From assembly GCA_014607495.2 (NCBI GenBank), contig CP053169.1:5828001-5892000 (forward strand): DNA of 64,000 nucleotides. The letters run 5' to 3'. The stretch comes from Carposina sasakii (lineage: Eukaryota; Arthropoda; Insecta; Lepidoptera; Carposinidae). The notes below the pieces were generated by a model. The model was not told where the DNA came from and searched no databases. It was given only the letters and a program-made list of their open reading frames with translations. Made by a program: the position numbers and the translations under genes. Shown piece after piece: positions 1-9,230 of the stretch; the stretch's first letter is position 1, and every line of letters starts with the position of its first letter.

Positions 1-79
1 ATGTGTCAGATCCCACAGTGTTACTTTACTTTATAATTTATTGCAGAAATTAAAAATATACACATTAATTACACAGGTA

Positions 80-170
80 CTGGAGAAATGTACAATGGCG
101 TGCTTATCTCTTCAAGAGATTTCTTCCAGCAGACCAAAAGAAGAGAAGGAATAGAACAAAGGTAAAGGGT
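80..170 (-). repeat. Dispersed repeat fragment
   Basis: About 90 bases containing, on the minus strand, GGTCTGCTGGAAGAAATC followed by a direct GAGATAAG-type block. I associate this wording with a very common lepidopteran repeat. It also sits between an AG and a GT and could pass for a small exon, but neither strand carries a recognisable protein, so repeat is the better reading. Bases 171-542 hold nothing I recognise beyond T-runs. Confidence 0.35.
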
Positions 171-542
171 AACAGTGTTATTGAAATTTCATTTTTTTTT
201 TATGTCGGATGTACCAGTACCTAAATTATTAATTGCTCGTGCTCAATAGACCACTGTCGGATGGTAGTACTGACATTATTATTACATTGACGCCTAATAA
301 TGTAGTATGTGACATATTTCGCACTTTTCATGCACTTCCCAATAATTATTCTACTTGTTTTACTCACATATAAAGTTTACAAAACTATTGCATTACAATT
401 ACATAGTTTACTTCTCTATTAAGTGAACCCACCCAGATTTTTTTTTTGCAAGACCATGTTTCAATAAATAGCGCTCAAAAGCTAACCATTATAAATGACA
501 CTGGCTTCCAAACATTTTGCTGTTCAATGTCGTTTTTTTTTT

Positions 543-799
543 TATTTATTTATAAATAAATGAATATTCACACACTACACAACACATTAACCTAGTCCCA
601 CATTAAGATCCCTAAGGTCTTGTGTCGTGGGTAGGTACTAACCAACGGTATATAAATACATAGATAAGTATAGAAGGATGTTTTTTCATTGATTTCATTG
701 GATTCATCATATTAATGTTTGCACCTACCGAGATTCGAACCCAGGATGACCCTATGGCGTCGCAGGCAGGGTCACTACCTACTAGACCAATCGGCCGTC
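543..799 (-). mobile_element. SINE-A copy 1 (tRNA-derived)
   Basis: Minus-strand copy of a tRNA-derived SINE found about seven times in the window. Reading the minus strand, a tRNA-like head contains the pol III B box (GGTTCGAATC type; here slightly altered, GGGTTCGAATCTCGG). The body has CATGGATG- and CCACGACACAAGACC-like blocks, and the tail is a TTTA-rich run, seen on the plus strand as AATAAATA near 556. The head ends at GGCCG around 795. Size is about 250 bp, near full length. Confidence 0.8.
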
Positions 800-947
800 A
801 AATAGTTTTTAAATAGTGTCTAAGTTAAGACGCGGTTTTATAATATTAATAACACCGTAATACTTATTTTTTTCTGTTGTTTGAAAAAAAATCTTCGGTT
901 CGATCTAGATAGTTTCTTATAATAATTGTAATATATATTTGAACACT

Positions 948-1070
948 CGCCAACCTGCCTACCCAGCGTGGTGATTATGGGCAAAACCTCCCTATGGCAG
1001 CAGCCTTGTGGCATGCCCTGGGGGAGGCCTACGTCCAGCAGTGGACTGCAATAGGCTGAAGACGATACTT
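948..1070 (+). mobile_element. SINE-C copy (LINE-tail repeat), plus strand
   Basis: Contains CACCAACC-like, CAGCGTGGTGA and GGGGGAGGCCTACGTCCAGC blocks ending at CAGTGGACTGCAATAGGCTG. The same order occurs on the minus strand at 4321, 23985, 43450 and 46971. The 3' end matches the 3' end of the RTE-like LINE fragment at 57632. This copy is truncated at its 5' side. Bases 800-947 hold nothing recognised. Confidence 0.7.
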
Positions 1071-1608
1071 GAACAGATACTACGATACTAGATAACTTAT
1101 GTAAAATAATTTATCATCAGAATTTCAGAACAGAAAATTTACGAAACCACAATTACTCTGACCTTTTCCCGTATTCTGTCTGAACATAGCTTGAAAATGA
1201 AATCATTATAGCCATTAAATATGAATTTCCGCTAATAGGCTTTCATTTCAAATTCATAACGGTTCGGTTGAAGAGTTGTTATTAAAATTAGGACAGGTTT
1301 GCGGTGCTCATTAATGATTTTGCGGTGCTCATTAATATTGGATGGAAAAAAAAATACCTACACCTAAAAATTATATTAAAAAAAAACATTCTATTTATAA
1401 CACTGGCACCGTCCGCAATAACAATGGTAGAGTCTATCCAATAATAAACGTTATTATATTTCAATCTTATTATTGAACTGTATTTTTTTTTAATGTAATC
1501 TCGCGCCAGCTACCGCACCCTGGAGCTCTAATATCGAAACACTAACCGCTTTCATAATAGTTATTCTCCTCTTAGCCTAAGATCCCACTGCGGATGTACG
1601 ATGCTCAT
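1071..1608. other. No gene; short 21-bp duplication
   Basis: AT-rich DNA with no supported gene. Around 1306-1345 the phrase TTTGCGGTGCTCATTAAT occurs twice in tandem, separated by three bases, a small local duplication. Otherwise nothing recognised. Confidence 0.4.
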
Positions 1609-1866
1609 CTGGGGCCAATTCTTGAAAAGTCTCGAGTTGGAATGAAGCCGAAACGGAACCGTTGTAGACACTCAGAACAAACCAATAATTACTTTACGGT
1701 GACGTAATTAGACATATTTCAGCACGAGACAGACATTTGATTTTATTCTGTAATACTGGCGACCAACTGCATGCTAAAATATACCTTAATCTCCGGGGGT
1801 AAGAAAATATTGCTTCGCACCGCGATTCGTTAACGCGTTCGTTCGTTTTTGAGGAATTGCCCGTTT
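1609..1866. mobile_element. TIR element with CAATTCTTGAAA ends (copy 1)
   Basis: Begins near GGGGCCAATTCTTGAAAAG and ends near TTTTTGAGGAATTGCCC, an imperfect terminal inverted repeat. The interior shares AACCGTTGTAGA, TAATTACTTTA, GGTGACG and TTTCAGCACGAGACAGA with 36786-37254. The two copies define a MITE-like family. This one is uninterrupted; the other carries a SINE. No coding capacity. Confidence 0.5.
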
Positions 1867-1911
1867 ATTGAATATTTTTTTTTTATTGCAAAGATTTACG
1901 ATTAGGAGAAT

Positions 1912-2358
1912 TCACTATGGGTGCGCCCACCACCGGGCCCTACACCCTCCACTGACCCTCGGATCTGATAACTCATAATTGCGACAACAGGCACTTGCAC
2001 TAACTACAATCGCCATACTTACAAGTAAGTAATGTGTTGGACTTTAGAGTTCATAATAATTAGTGGTTTACTAATTTACTAATTTCTATAATCCTGAGGA
2101 TGCCACGGTTGTTGGCGAAACATATGTAGATTATTTATCTAGTTTTTGATTTCGGAATGGTGCAATGTATCGTCTTGCATGCTAGGTGCTCGGGTCTGGT
2201 TTCTCATGGCGATTGTAGTTAGTGCAAGTGCCTGTTGTCGCAATTATGAGTTATCAGATCCGAGGGTCAGTGGAGGGTGTAGGGCCCGGTGGTGGGCGCA
2301 CCCATAGTGAATGTTTGAACTTCTGAATTGTAACGCCTAATACAATTTCATTTATAAA
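1912..2358 (+). mobile_element. Penelope-like element, internally deleted mini-copy
   Basis: A 447-bp element flanked by a 14-bp direct repeat (ACGATTAGGAGAAT at 1898-1911 and 2359-2372), read as a target-site duplication. The left 105 bases (1912-2015) are the reverse complement of a block near the right end (2207-2310): TCACTATGGGTGCGCCCACC against its complement. Between the arms lies a unit with a hammerhead ribozyme fold (2088-2134). The same unit recurs at 62903-63726. Inverted terminal parts, long variable duplications and an internal hammerhead are known features of Penelope-like elements. No reverse transcriptase or GIY-YIG reading frame remains, so family assignment rests on structure, and any mobility must have been in trans. 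Confidence 0.65.
2088..2134 (+). ncRNA. Hammerhead ribozyme motif (type I, minimal), copy 1
   Basis: All conserved core bases are present in order. Stem I strand ATAATC (2088-2093); CTGAGGA (2094-2100, matching CUGANGA); stem II GCCA (2102-2105) and TGGC (2113-2116) with a 7-nt loop; GAAA (2117-2120); stem III of two pairs, AC/GT, closing a 4-nt loop (2120-2127); A2128 as the nucleotide before the predicted cut (GUA, an allowed GUH). The other stem I strand is GATTAT (2129-2134), six perfect pairs with ATAATC. One extra U (2101) lies between CTGAGGA and stem II. Very short stem III is usual for hammerheads of Penelope-like elements. The fold is seen directly; activity is inferred. Confidence 0.75.
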
Positions 2359-2373
2359 ACGATTAGGAGAATA

Positions 2374-2637
2374 TACAGGGTGTAACAAAAAGGGTATGTT
2401 AAGCGAAAAGCTACGTAAATAACCCACTGTAGAGAACCTATCCACAAAATTTGAGACATGAAATTACATGTTTATTTTTCACGATAGTATGGAGAATTTT
2501 TAAATATCTCAGGAATTTTCATACAATCTTGAAAAATAAACATGAAATTTCGAGTCTCAAATTTTGTGGATAGGTTCTCTACAGTGGGCTATTTACATAG
2601 CTTTTCGCTTAACATACCCTTTTTGTTACATCCTGTA
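2374..2637. mobile_element. Foldback MITE with TACAGG ends (copy 1)
   Basis: About 264 bp that folds almost completely. The left arm TACAGGGTGTAACAAAAAGG...CCACAAAATTTGAGA is repeated inverted on the right, ending TGTTACATCCTGTA. It lies next to the right PLE target duplication. A second full copy is at 47737-47992 and a single diverged arm at 42651-42720. The ends TA/CAGGRTG suggest TA insertion sites. No coding capacity. Confidence 0.8.
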
Positions 2638-2795
2638 TATCTACTGGGTCGCCTATCAAAATATGCTCACTAACAAATAGTTTGAACTCTATATTTTATT
2701 TACTCCACCAATCTTTTTGCAATTATGCATACATAATTATAATTAGAAGTACGTACATACATTCGGAATTATTTTTAGTTAGGATTGTAAATCAA

Positions 2796-3027
2796 TCCTA
2801 CTAATATTATAAACGCAAAAGTTTGTAAGTATTGATGGATGGATGGATGTTTGTTACTCTTACACATAAAACTGGAGCGATATTAATAAAATTTGGTATG
2901 GAGTTAGCTGACACCCTCGATTAACACATAGGCTACTTTTTATCCCGGGAAATATTTTTATTCCGGATAATTTTGACATTTTGTTTTTTCTGCAGTCCAC
3001 GCGGACGAAGTCACGGGCGTCCACTAG
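2796..3027 (+). mobile_element. Non-autonomous Helitron, copy 1
   Basis: Starts TCCTACTAATATTATAAA preceded by A and ends CTAG followed by T, the expected A|TC...CTAG|T layout without target duplication. GTCCACGCGGAC, able to form a short hairpin, lies about 20 bases before the end. The interior holds a GGAT microsatellite, TTAACACATAGGCTAC and TATCCCGGG. Other copies share the 3' half (6765, 32467, 47542, 62346). No Rep/helicase sequence, so non-autonomous. Confidence 0.7.
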
Positions 3028-3488
3028 TAATGCGTCCACTTTATATGTTCAAAAGTAAATTATTTTCAAACAGTAACTAGTACAATCAAATCAATACAGT
3101 CCCCATTTATACAACGATGTATCGCGATTTCCGCAATGTTTCTCAAATTCTGCAATCACTTGGTTTGTTAATTGCGGCGACGCCATTATTTTTCTCGTTT
3201 ATTTTTTGTCTCTAACGAACGTCAACGTCCTCTCTGTGTGTGTTTGTATAATCATTATCTTGAATGGTTTTGTTTATTTCTGGATTCTATGTCATAGTAA
3301 ACGAGGCGTTATTATTTAAAAAGCATGTAGGTATTATCGGAGAGAACATTATTTGAGACCAAAATGAGTTCTGAAATTGAGTTTTAGTCTTTTGTGTGTC
3401 TAGGTGAAATTCATTTATTGACGTTTAGAAGACAAATAATATGCTATAAGCCAAGAACCTACTAGCATAGACTTATATTATGTGTGCT
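3028..3488. other. No gene recognised
   Basis: AT-rich intergenic or intronic sequence. No coding frame, RNA gene or repeat from the families in this window was seen. Confidence 0.4.
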
Positions 3489-3768
3489 AAACATTACATT
3501 ACATTACATTACATATACTCACGCCCTTATCCCTTACGGGGTAGGCAGAACACCAAGGGCCGATAGAACTACATAGTGCCACTTCTGACTAATTTTGAGG
3601 GTATAGTTGAGATGTACAAGTTAGGTTATTAGTGACAGGTGGTCAGCCCATCGCCTACAAAACACCAAGACCCTCTTGTTCCTCTACTGACTTGTACAGT
3701 ATGCTCGGGAAGAGAAGCAGCTGTAGTGTTATACGTTTTTTTTTTACTCCCAGAGCAGCATAGAAGTA
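3489..3768 (-). mobile_element. SINE-D copy (TATG-tailed), minus strand
   Basis: Read on the minus strand: CTCCCAGAG-like start, CAGCTGCTTCTCTTCCCG, CTTGGTGTTTTGTAGGCGAT, GGTCAGAAGTGGCACTATG, then the tail CTGCCTACCCCGTAAGGGAT and CGTGAG followed by a TAATGTAATG-like simple repeat. Four other copies occur in the window. The tail matches the 3' end of the LINE at 37289-37740. Confidence 0.75.
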
Positions 3769-4320
3769 AAATGTGTGCTAAAATCCACAATAATTTTAGT
3801 TTAGAGAATAAATGAGATCTTATAGTACTAGCATGGCATTATATTCTCTGTGCCACTATCCAATGTTCACGTAAAATAGCGACCGCTGGTTAAATAGCAA
3901 CGTTTCAAATATATAGTTACTTCTTCGTTTCCAATAAAACTTATCTCATTCGAAATCGAAGGATGGAGCACTCTTTGAAATGCAACAGGATCTTCATGAA
4001 GTTCCGTTCATTTTATTTTGTGGTGTTCACAAAGAAGGGGAAAAAGCGGATGTTTTTATTGATTCGCAATCTCTTTGCTAGAGAATTGTAGAAGTTTTAA
4101 TTGAACTTTAGTTAATTTACCTGCGTGAAATTATTGAGATGTTAATTATGTTGAGCTTTCTTTGATTATCATCAGATGTTGTATTTCAAAGTTTCACTAA
4201 TTAATAATTACGAACATTAATTATTCGAAGTTAGTTTATTTCATTATGTATTATTGTTTGACGCCATAATTTTATTAAGTTCGTATGTCATAGTTAAATA
4301 AAAGTTGTTTGTTTAAAATT
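3769..4320. other. No gene recognised
   Basis: AT-rich DNA; nothing recognised on either strand. A TCA-repeat run at the right edge belongs to the tail of the next element. Confidence 0.4.
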
Positions 4321-4502
4321 ATAATCATCATCATCATCATCAGCCTATTGCAGTCCACTGCTGGACGTAGGCCTCCCCCAGGGCACGGTACAAGACTGCC
4401 ATAGGGGGTATTTGCCCATAGTCACCACGCTGGGCAGGCGGGTTGGTGACCGCAGTTTGTATTTTGGACTATGTTGTCAACACGGGAGGCGCTGCTGCCC
4501 TG
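4321..4502 (-). mobile_element. SINE-C copy, minus strand
   Basis: On the plus strand an ATCATCATC run leads into CAGCCTATTGCAGTCCACTG, GGCCTCCCCCAGGGCA, CACCACGCTGGGCAGG and GGAGGCGCTGCTGCCC. The element therefore ends, on the minus strand, in an ATG/GAT simple-repeat tail. Same order as 46971-47210. Confidence 0.75.
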
Positions 4503-5142
4503 AAAATTATAATAATTATTTCTAAAATTACCAAAAATGTTTCTTAATTTTGTAATTATTAAGTACTTTAAGTTAAAATTGTCTTCAAACTTTATTTACT
4601 CTTATTAACAAAATTGATTATTCAGGCTATATTAATTATTCGAACAACAACATTTATTTTGAAAACTCAAACAATACAAATTTTCTACACTCTTACTTAA
4701 CTTTATTGGCTATCTCGCTTCCGCAAATCAAGTTTACAGCACGTCAAAATGTGACAACTACACTTCAGGCCGTCGCCGTTAACGCAACTCCCATTTAAAT
4801 TTGATGAAATTTTCCAACGATTGCGTTTTCCAATTAATAGAAAATCCAATCAAGGATTTAATACATCCAATAACGGTTAAAGGGGTCAGGTTTATTGAAA
4901 CTTTAGAGTGTTATCAGTTTTGCCAGTGTTGTTATCGAGTCTATTTTTGTTAAATACCGTATCGTTTACTGTTACATGATTTTAAATATCTAGTTATTTT
5001 GTTCCAGGCTCATTGGTTCCAGGCTATGATATCTGTAGGTGCTTACAATTTATTTTCGAGCTAGGTTTACGTAAACATACGGTGGGTATAGGGTTTATTC
5101 ACTATTATATTATTGTTGTATTTTAATATAACAAAGCCTTTT
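4503..5142. other. No gene recognised
   Basis: AT-rich sequence without a supported feature. Confidence 0.4.
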
Positions 5143-5328
5143 AGGGCTGATTGCAAGTAACGGCTGTGTTACCAAAAATGGGGGAATCAGAATTCTAGGA
5201 TCACGAAGGAAATCTCACAGCCACGTTTGGTATAGCGGGGACCGATGTAAATGAACAGTGACTGGCTCCTTAGTTGATTCTTACGACATGCACGGAAGGT
5301 GATGCAGCTGATTTATTCTATACCTAAT
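5143..5328 (+). mobile_element. SINE-E copy, plus strand
   Basis: Carries the ordered blocks of a family seen about a dozen times here: ACGGCTGTGTT, AAATGGGGGAATCAGAA, GATCACGAAGGAAATCTCAC, GGGGACCGATGTAAAT, CTTACGACATGCACGG and CAGCTGATTTATTC. Orientation is arbitrary. No promoter box or poly(A) was seen, so class (SINE or other short repeat) is uncertain. Confidence 0.6.
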
Positions 5329-6764
5329 TTTATTTAGAAATAGGAAGAATCCGAAAGAACGAAATCAGGTTTTTTTTTAGGCACAGTTTTGTGTATTATT
5401 TATTATCATCAATAGTTCTAAAAGAGTTTTCTACTCAATAGTACCTATTTAAATAAAGTTTGCACAATAAAAACCTAAAGAAGCTGATATCGCAAACACA
5501 AAACTGAACTTTTTAGTAGGATACATCAATACGGAAAAACGTCTAACTAAACTCATATCTTACAAGTATGAGTGTTCTAATGTTCACAAACAATGCTTCT
5601 TTGAAAATAAGATTTCTATCTTTAAAAAAAAACGGGGTAATGTTGTTATATTTATATTCTAGTATTGCACAAATTGCACTTTATCAGTACTTACTATGTA
5701 ACCGTTTTACGGCCAATTTCAATACAAAAGATAACAAAGAATCTTTTATTCCTAATTCAAAATTTTGAATGAAAACAATTGAAGATTAAATCTGAGATAT
5801 GCAAAAAATCTCTCAAGATCAGTTAATATAAATTGGTGGTTAGTCAGAATGTTGTAAAATATCTAAAACATTCTTACTCAAAACTATAAGGGGATAGAAA
5901 CTTTTGTTAGTAAATCTCTGTCTAAAATTAATGAATGCCTGAAATTTTGAGATAACCGTCTAGTTTACTAGACCGAATGATAATGGTTTTCAGGATTTAT
6001 TCAAGCAAAATTCGGTAAAAGTGGCGGTTAGATCTTCTAGTGAAACTTGGTAAACTGGAAGACATCTATGTAGCATTAAGTTCGCCTTTGTAACATTTTC
6101 TATAATGGTATAATGAACTTACATTAACTTCTTCATTTCCGCGAAAAAAACACAAAAAGAAGTAAAATAGTATACAGTTCAGTCTTAGGCTAAAATCTTA
6201 AATAAAATCCCGCCATAACAGGGGACAGCCTTTAATTCATGTGTTCATGCTTCACAGGCAGGCTAATACACTAGTGACAGCCTTTTAAGCTAGACTAGTC
6301 GACTAATCACGTAGATTAAGCCTAAATCGATCATCTAAAACCACTTAAACGTAACAAATCAGTCTCTCTACGCCGAAAGTTCCCTCCGTCGACGTCTGGC
6401 AAGGGGCCAGAAACTACCAGATTGTTGGCGATATTGTTGTGATTTCACTTAAATGTGGTATGATAATAAATTATATGGATATACCACAAGCCACGGTCCG
6501 AAAAGTTGTCAAAAATAAACAGTAAGGGTAACCATCTTGACGGTCCGTAACATCAATGTCACGCAAGAGAACTTTATCGGTGTTATAACAAAACCATGTC
6601 TAAGTTAAACTCTGTTTAAAAATTACATTTGACAGCAAAATTTATGTCATATACTGACGAAATTAGACAACTTATACATATATATAACACAACAAGAGTC
6701 AAATGACAACTGCGTTACGAATAGTCAAAAATGTTTTGCTTTGCGGATCTACTAATATAGGTTA
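5329..6764. other. No gene recognised
   Basis: 1.4 kb of AT-rich DNA. Short open frames here (for example 66 codons at 5568) have low-complexity composition and no familiar motif, and are treated as chance. Confidence 0.45.
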
Positions 6765-6978
6765 CTAGCTGTTGCCCGCGACTCCGTCCGCGTGGACTGC
6801 AGAAAAAAAATGTCGAAATTATGCGGGATAAAAATATTTTCCCGGGATAAAAAGTATCCTATGTTACTCCTAATATCTATAAGAATATCTATACAAAGTT
6901 TCATGATGATCAGTTGAGAAGTTTTCGCGAGAAAGCTAACAAACATCCCTACTTTCACATTTATAATATTAGTAAGGA
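6765..6978 (-). mobile_element. Non-autonomous Helitron, minus strand
   Basis: On the minus strand it starts TCCTTACTAATATTATAAA after an A and ends CTAG before a T. The hairpin region GTCCACGCGGAC precedes the 3' end, and TTTATCCCGGGAAAATA lies inside. Shares ends with 2796-3027 and 32467-32714. Confidence 0.7.
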
Positions 6979-7373
6979 TGTAATTATAAATGTATGTATG
7001 TCTGATAAAATATAGTAATTTATTTCCGTTTAGTAATTACTTTATCTACATACGTAACGTTTAATATAAAATTGTGGCTCCTAGTTTATATCCCCAGAAG
7101 AATCAACGTACAAATAGGTAATTAATTTCCAATATCTAATGTAAATATTATTTTCGAGCTTCGATAAATTTAAACATAATGATTTAAAGTGTTGTTAGGT
7201 TAGGTTGGTCAATATTAGGAATTATTAATTAGGTTTAAAATTGTAAAAAAATAACTAAACACAAAAGAAATAAAATATCTACCCTGTCAACATTTGGCTG
7301 TACTCTTATTTAAATATACTCCTCAGATTCAAAGATTTACATTTACATTTGCTCGCTTCTATCCATCATATAA

Positions 7374-7724
7374 AGGGTGTATGTGACACACAAGCAAATA
7401 CGCAAATATTGCGACACTGAATAAGTACCATTGTTTGACATGTTATGACAGTGTTATTACTCGAAATGGGCTTATTGGTTATTGTGTGATACATTTTTTG
7501 GATCAATGAATTGAACTTTTTTGAGAGCAACTTTTTTTTTAAATCATCCATAGTGTTTTTGGTGATTATTTAAGGCATACTTAATCAAACTACACTATTT
7601 ATTTCCTGAAAAAAAAATCGGAAAATTTGGAAAATTCATGTGAAAATTTTCACTGGTTTTCATCTAAAAAAATCATGGTCTGAAGTCACCACATCACTAT
7701 TTGCCTGGCTGTCACAAACACCCT
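7374..7724. mobile_element. MITE with AGGGTGT ends
   Basis: Left end AAAGGGTGTATGTGACACAC..GCAAATA and right end TATTTGCCTGG..TGTCACAAACACCCTGTA form an imperfect 28-30 bp terminal inverted repeat around 350 bp of AT-rich sequence. Insertion next to TA. A 61-codon open frame inside has no familiar motif. The stretch 6979-7373 before it holds nothing recognised. Confidence 0.55.
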
Positions 7725-8285
7725 GTAGATTAACTGTAAGGGCCTTACTAATAAAAATCTTTTAACCCAGGTATAAACTATTACACAGTTTAATAGATCC
7801 TAAGAGTACTAGGCAGATATTGATATTTAAAACATCATGATCGAAACTTATGTATCGATTTTGCTGTCAAAAATCAAGTAAAAAGTGGATGTATCTTTAG
7901 GCGCCATTTAATAGAAGCACAGTAAAAGTTATTTTTTTATACACAAGCACTCCAAATTCTATGCGTTAACGATTTACCTAAATTGCTTAACCTAATATTT
8001 AGTGGCAATTTCGGCTAAAACTAGTCAGGGATACAGAAAGCTATTTGTGAAGGATGATGGATGGTCCATTATCGCGTGTGTTACCCGTAATCAATTTAAT
8101 AGTTTGCAGATCGCCGAAGTTGCCCGGCCGCCAAGCGATTACAGTGTTTCGGTATCCCTTGGAGTCTTCGGAATTAAGTGAACATATTCACTCTTACTGT
8201 AGTAGCTGTACTTTGGTTTATTTAAGGTTATTTTAAGCAAGATTTTTGATGCTGGTAAATAAATACAAAATAAATAACAAATAAA
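7725..8285. other. No gene recognised
   Basis: AT-rich with a slightly richer patch near 8110-8170. No supported gene or repeat. Confidence 0.4.
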
Positions 8286-8380
8286 CAAATAAATGCAGAG
8301 GTCGTGGGTTCGAGTCCCACTCGGGTGAAGAATTTTTTCCATTTTCTTTATTAATAATTTTTTAAATAAATACAAATTAT
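8286..8380 (+). mobile_element. SINE-B fragment (tRNA-like 3' end)
   Basis: ATGCAGAGGTCGTGGGTTCG carries a B-box-like GGTTCGAGTCC, then CCACTCGGGTGAAG, then the tail AATTTTTTCCATTTTC and TTTATTAATAATTTT. Same arrangement as 8595 and 8695 but without the 5' portion. Confidence 0.6.
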
Positions 8381-8594
8381 GATCTACAAATAAACACATT
8401 TGATTTGATTTTAAATTTAAATTCGTATTGATTGTCAGTGTATATTTTTTTCAATGTGATATTTTAAAATTTCACTGAATATTATTATAGCATAACGTAG
8501 ACTTGACAATAATTTAAGCAGAGATTAAATAAATTTACTTCAAATGAATATTTGGGAAACTGGTGGGAACTTATTTGTGCCTTTTACCTTAGAT

Positions 8595-8685
8595 GAAATA
8601 CAGTTAGATGAAATCGTGGGTTCGATTCCCACCCGGGTGAGGAATTTTTTCCATTTCTTTATTAATAATTTTATAATATATAATA
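8595..8685 (+). mobile_element. SINE-B fragment
   Basis: AAATCGTGGGTTCGATTCCC, a perfect T-arm-like hairpin (GTGGG/CCCAC) with a B-box core, followed by CCCGGGTGAGGAATTTTTTC and CTTTATTAATAATTTT. It lies about 10 bases upstream of a longer copy, so the locus holds a short SINE-B cluster. Confidence 0.6.
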
Positions 8686-8694
8686 TCTTGCCTA

Positions 8695-8995
8695 AGATAA
8701 AAACACTTCTCCATAATATAATCCGTTAGGATATGGTTGATCTTTTCATCATTAAAACATTGTGCTGAGGGATTCAGCTTTGTTTGCCGAGATTTGGCTT
8801 ATGTATAGCTATCGGGATGAAAAAATAAGGTTTCCAATAATGTAATTTCAAAAAGAGATGGTAAAATTCGTCATCCGAGTAATTGACCCGGTGGCTCAGT
8901 GGTAAGAGCGCTGGCACGGAATGCAGAGGTCGTGAGTTCGATTCCCACCCGGGTGAGGATTTTTTTCCATTTCTTTATTAATAATTTTATGAAAT
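8695..8995 (+). mobile_element. SINE-B, longest copy
   Basis: An upstream half (TCCATAATATAATCC, GGTTGATC, GCTGAGGGATTCAGCTTTG, GAGATGGTAAAATTCGTCAT) leads into GACCCGGTGGCTCAGTGG (A-box-like, D-arm GCTC/GAGC) and GTTCGATTCCCACCCGGG (B box). The tail is TTTTTTTCCATTTC plus TTAATAATTTT. The same upstream half is found inverted at 39593-39850. The tRNA-like part is thus near the 3' end, unlike ordinary tRNA SINEs. The anticodon arm does not fold properly, so this is not a working tRNA gene. Confidence 0.65.
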
Positions 8996-9047
8996 ACAGT
9001 TTGTTAGCGTAGGAGAAGGCTATGAGGTATAGATGTTCTAATTACTA

Positions 9048-9230
9048 GAGGACGCCACTCTTTCCTCCCGGACTGCAGAAAAAACAAAATAACGAAATTA
9101 TCGAGGATAAAAAGTATCCTATGTCCGTGTCCTGGTTCTAAGCTACCTCATCACAAATTTTCAGCCAAATCGCTGCATCCGTTCTTGAGTTATAAATAGT
9201 GTACAACTAACACGACTTTCTTACATTATC
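9048..9230 (-). mobile_element. Diverged Helitron-like fragment
   Basis: Plus-strand GGACGCC, CTCCCGGACTGCAGAAAAA, CGAAATTATCGAGGATAAAA and AGTATCCTATGTCC correspond to the 3' half of the Helitron family read on the minus strand. The terminal CTAG is not preserved here. Confidence 0.5.

Noticed and set aside
80..170. Exon flanked by AG and GT at the window start.
   Set aside because: No conserved protein in any frame, and the wording matches a common dispersed repeat.
8888..8960. Possible tRNA gene with GGTTCGATTCC-type B box.
   Set aside because: D-arm and T-arm pair, but the anticodon arm does not form a 5-bp stem with a 7-nt loop, and several copies share a non-tRNA upstream half and tail. 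Read as SINE-B.
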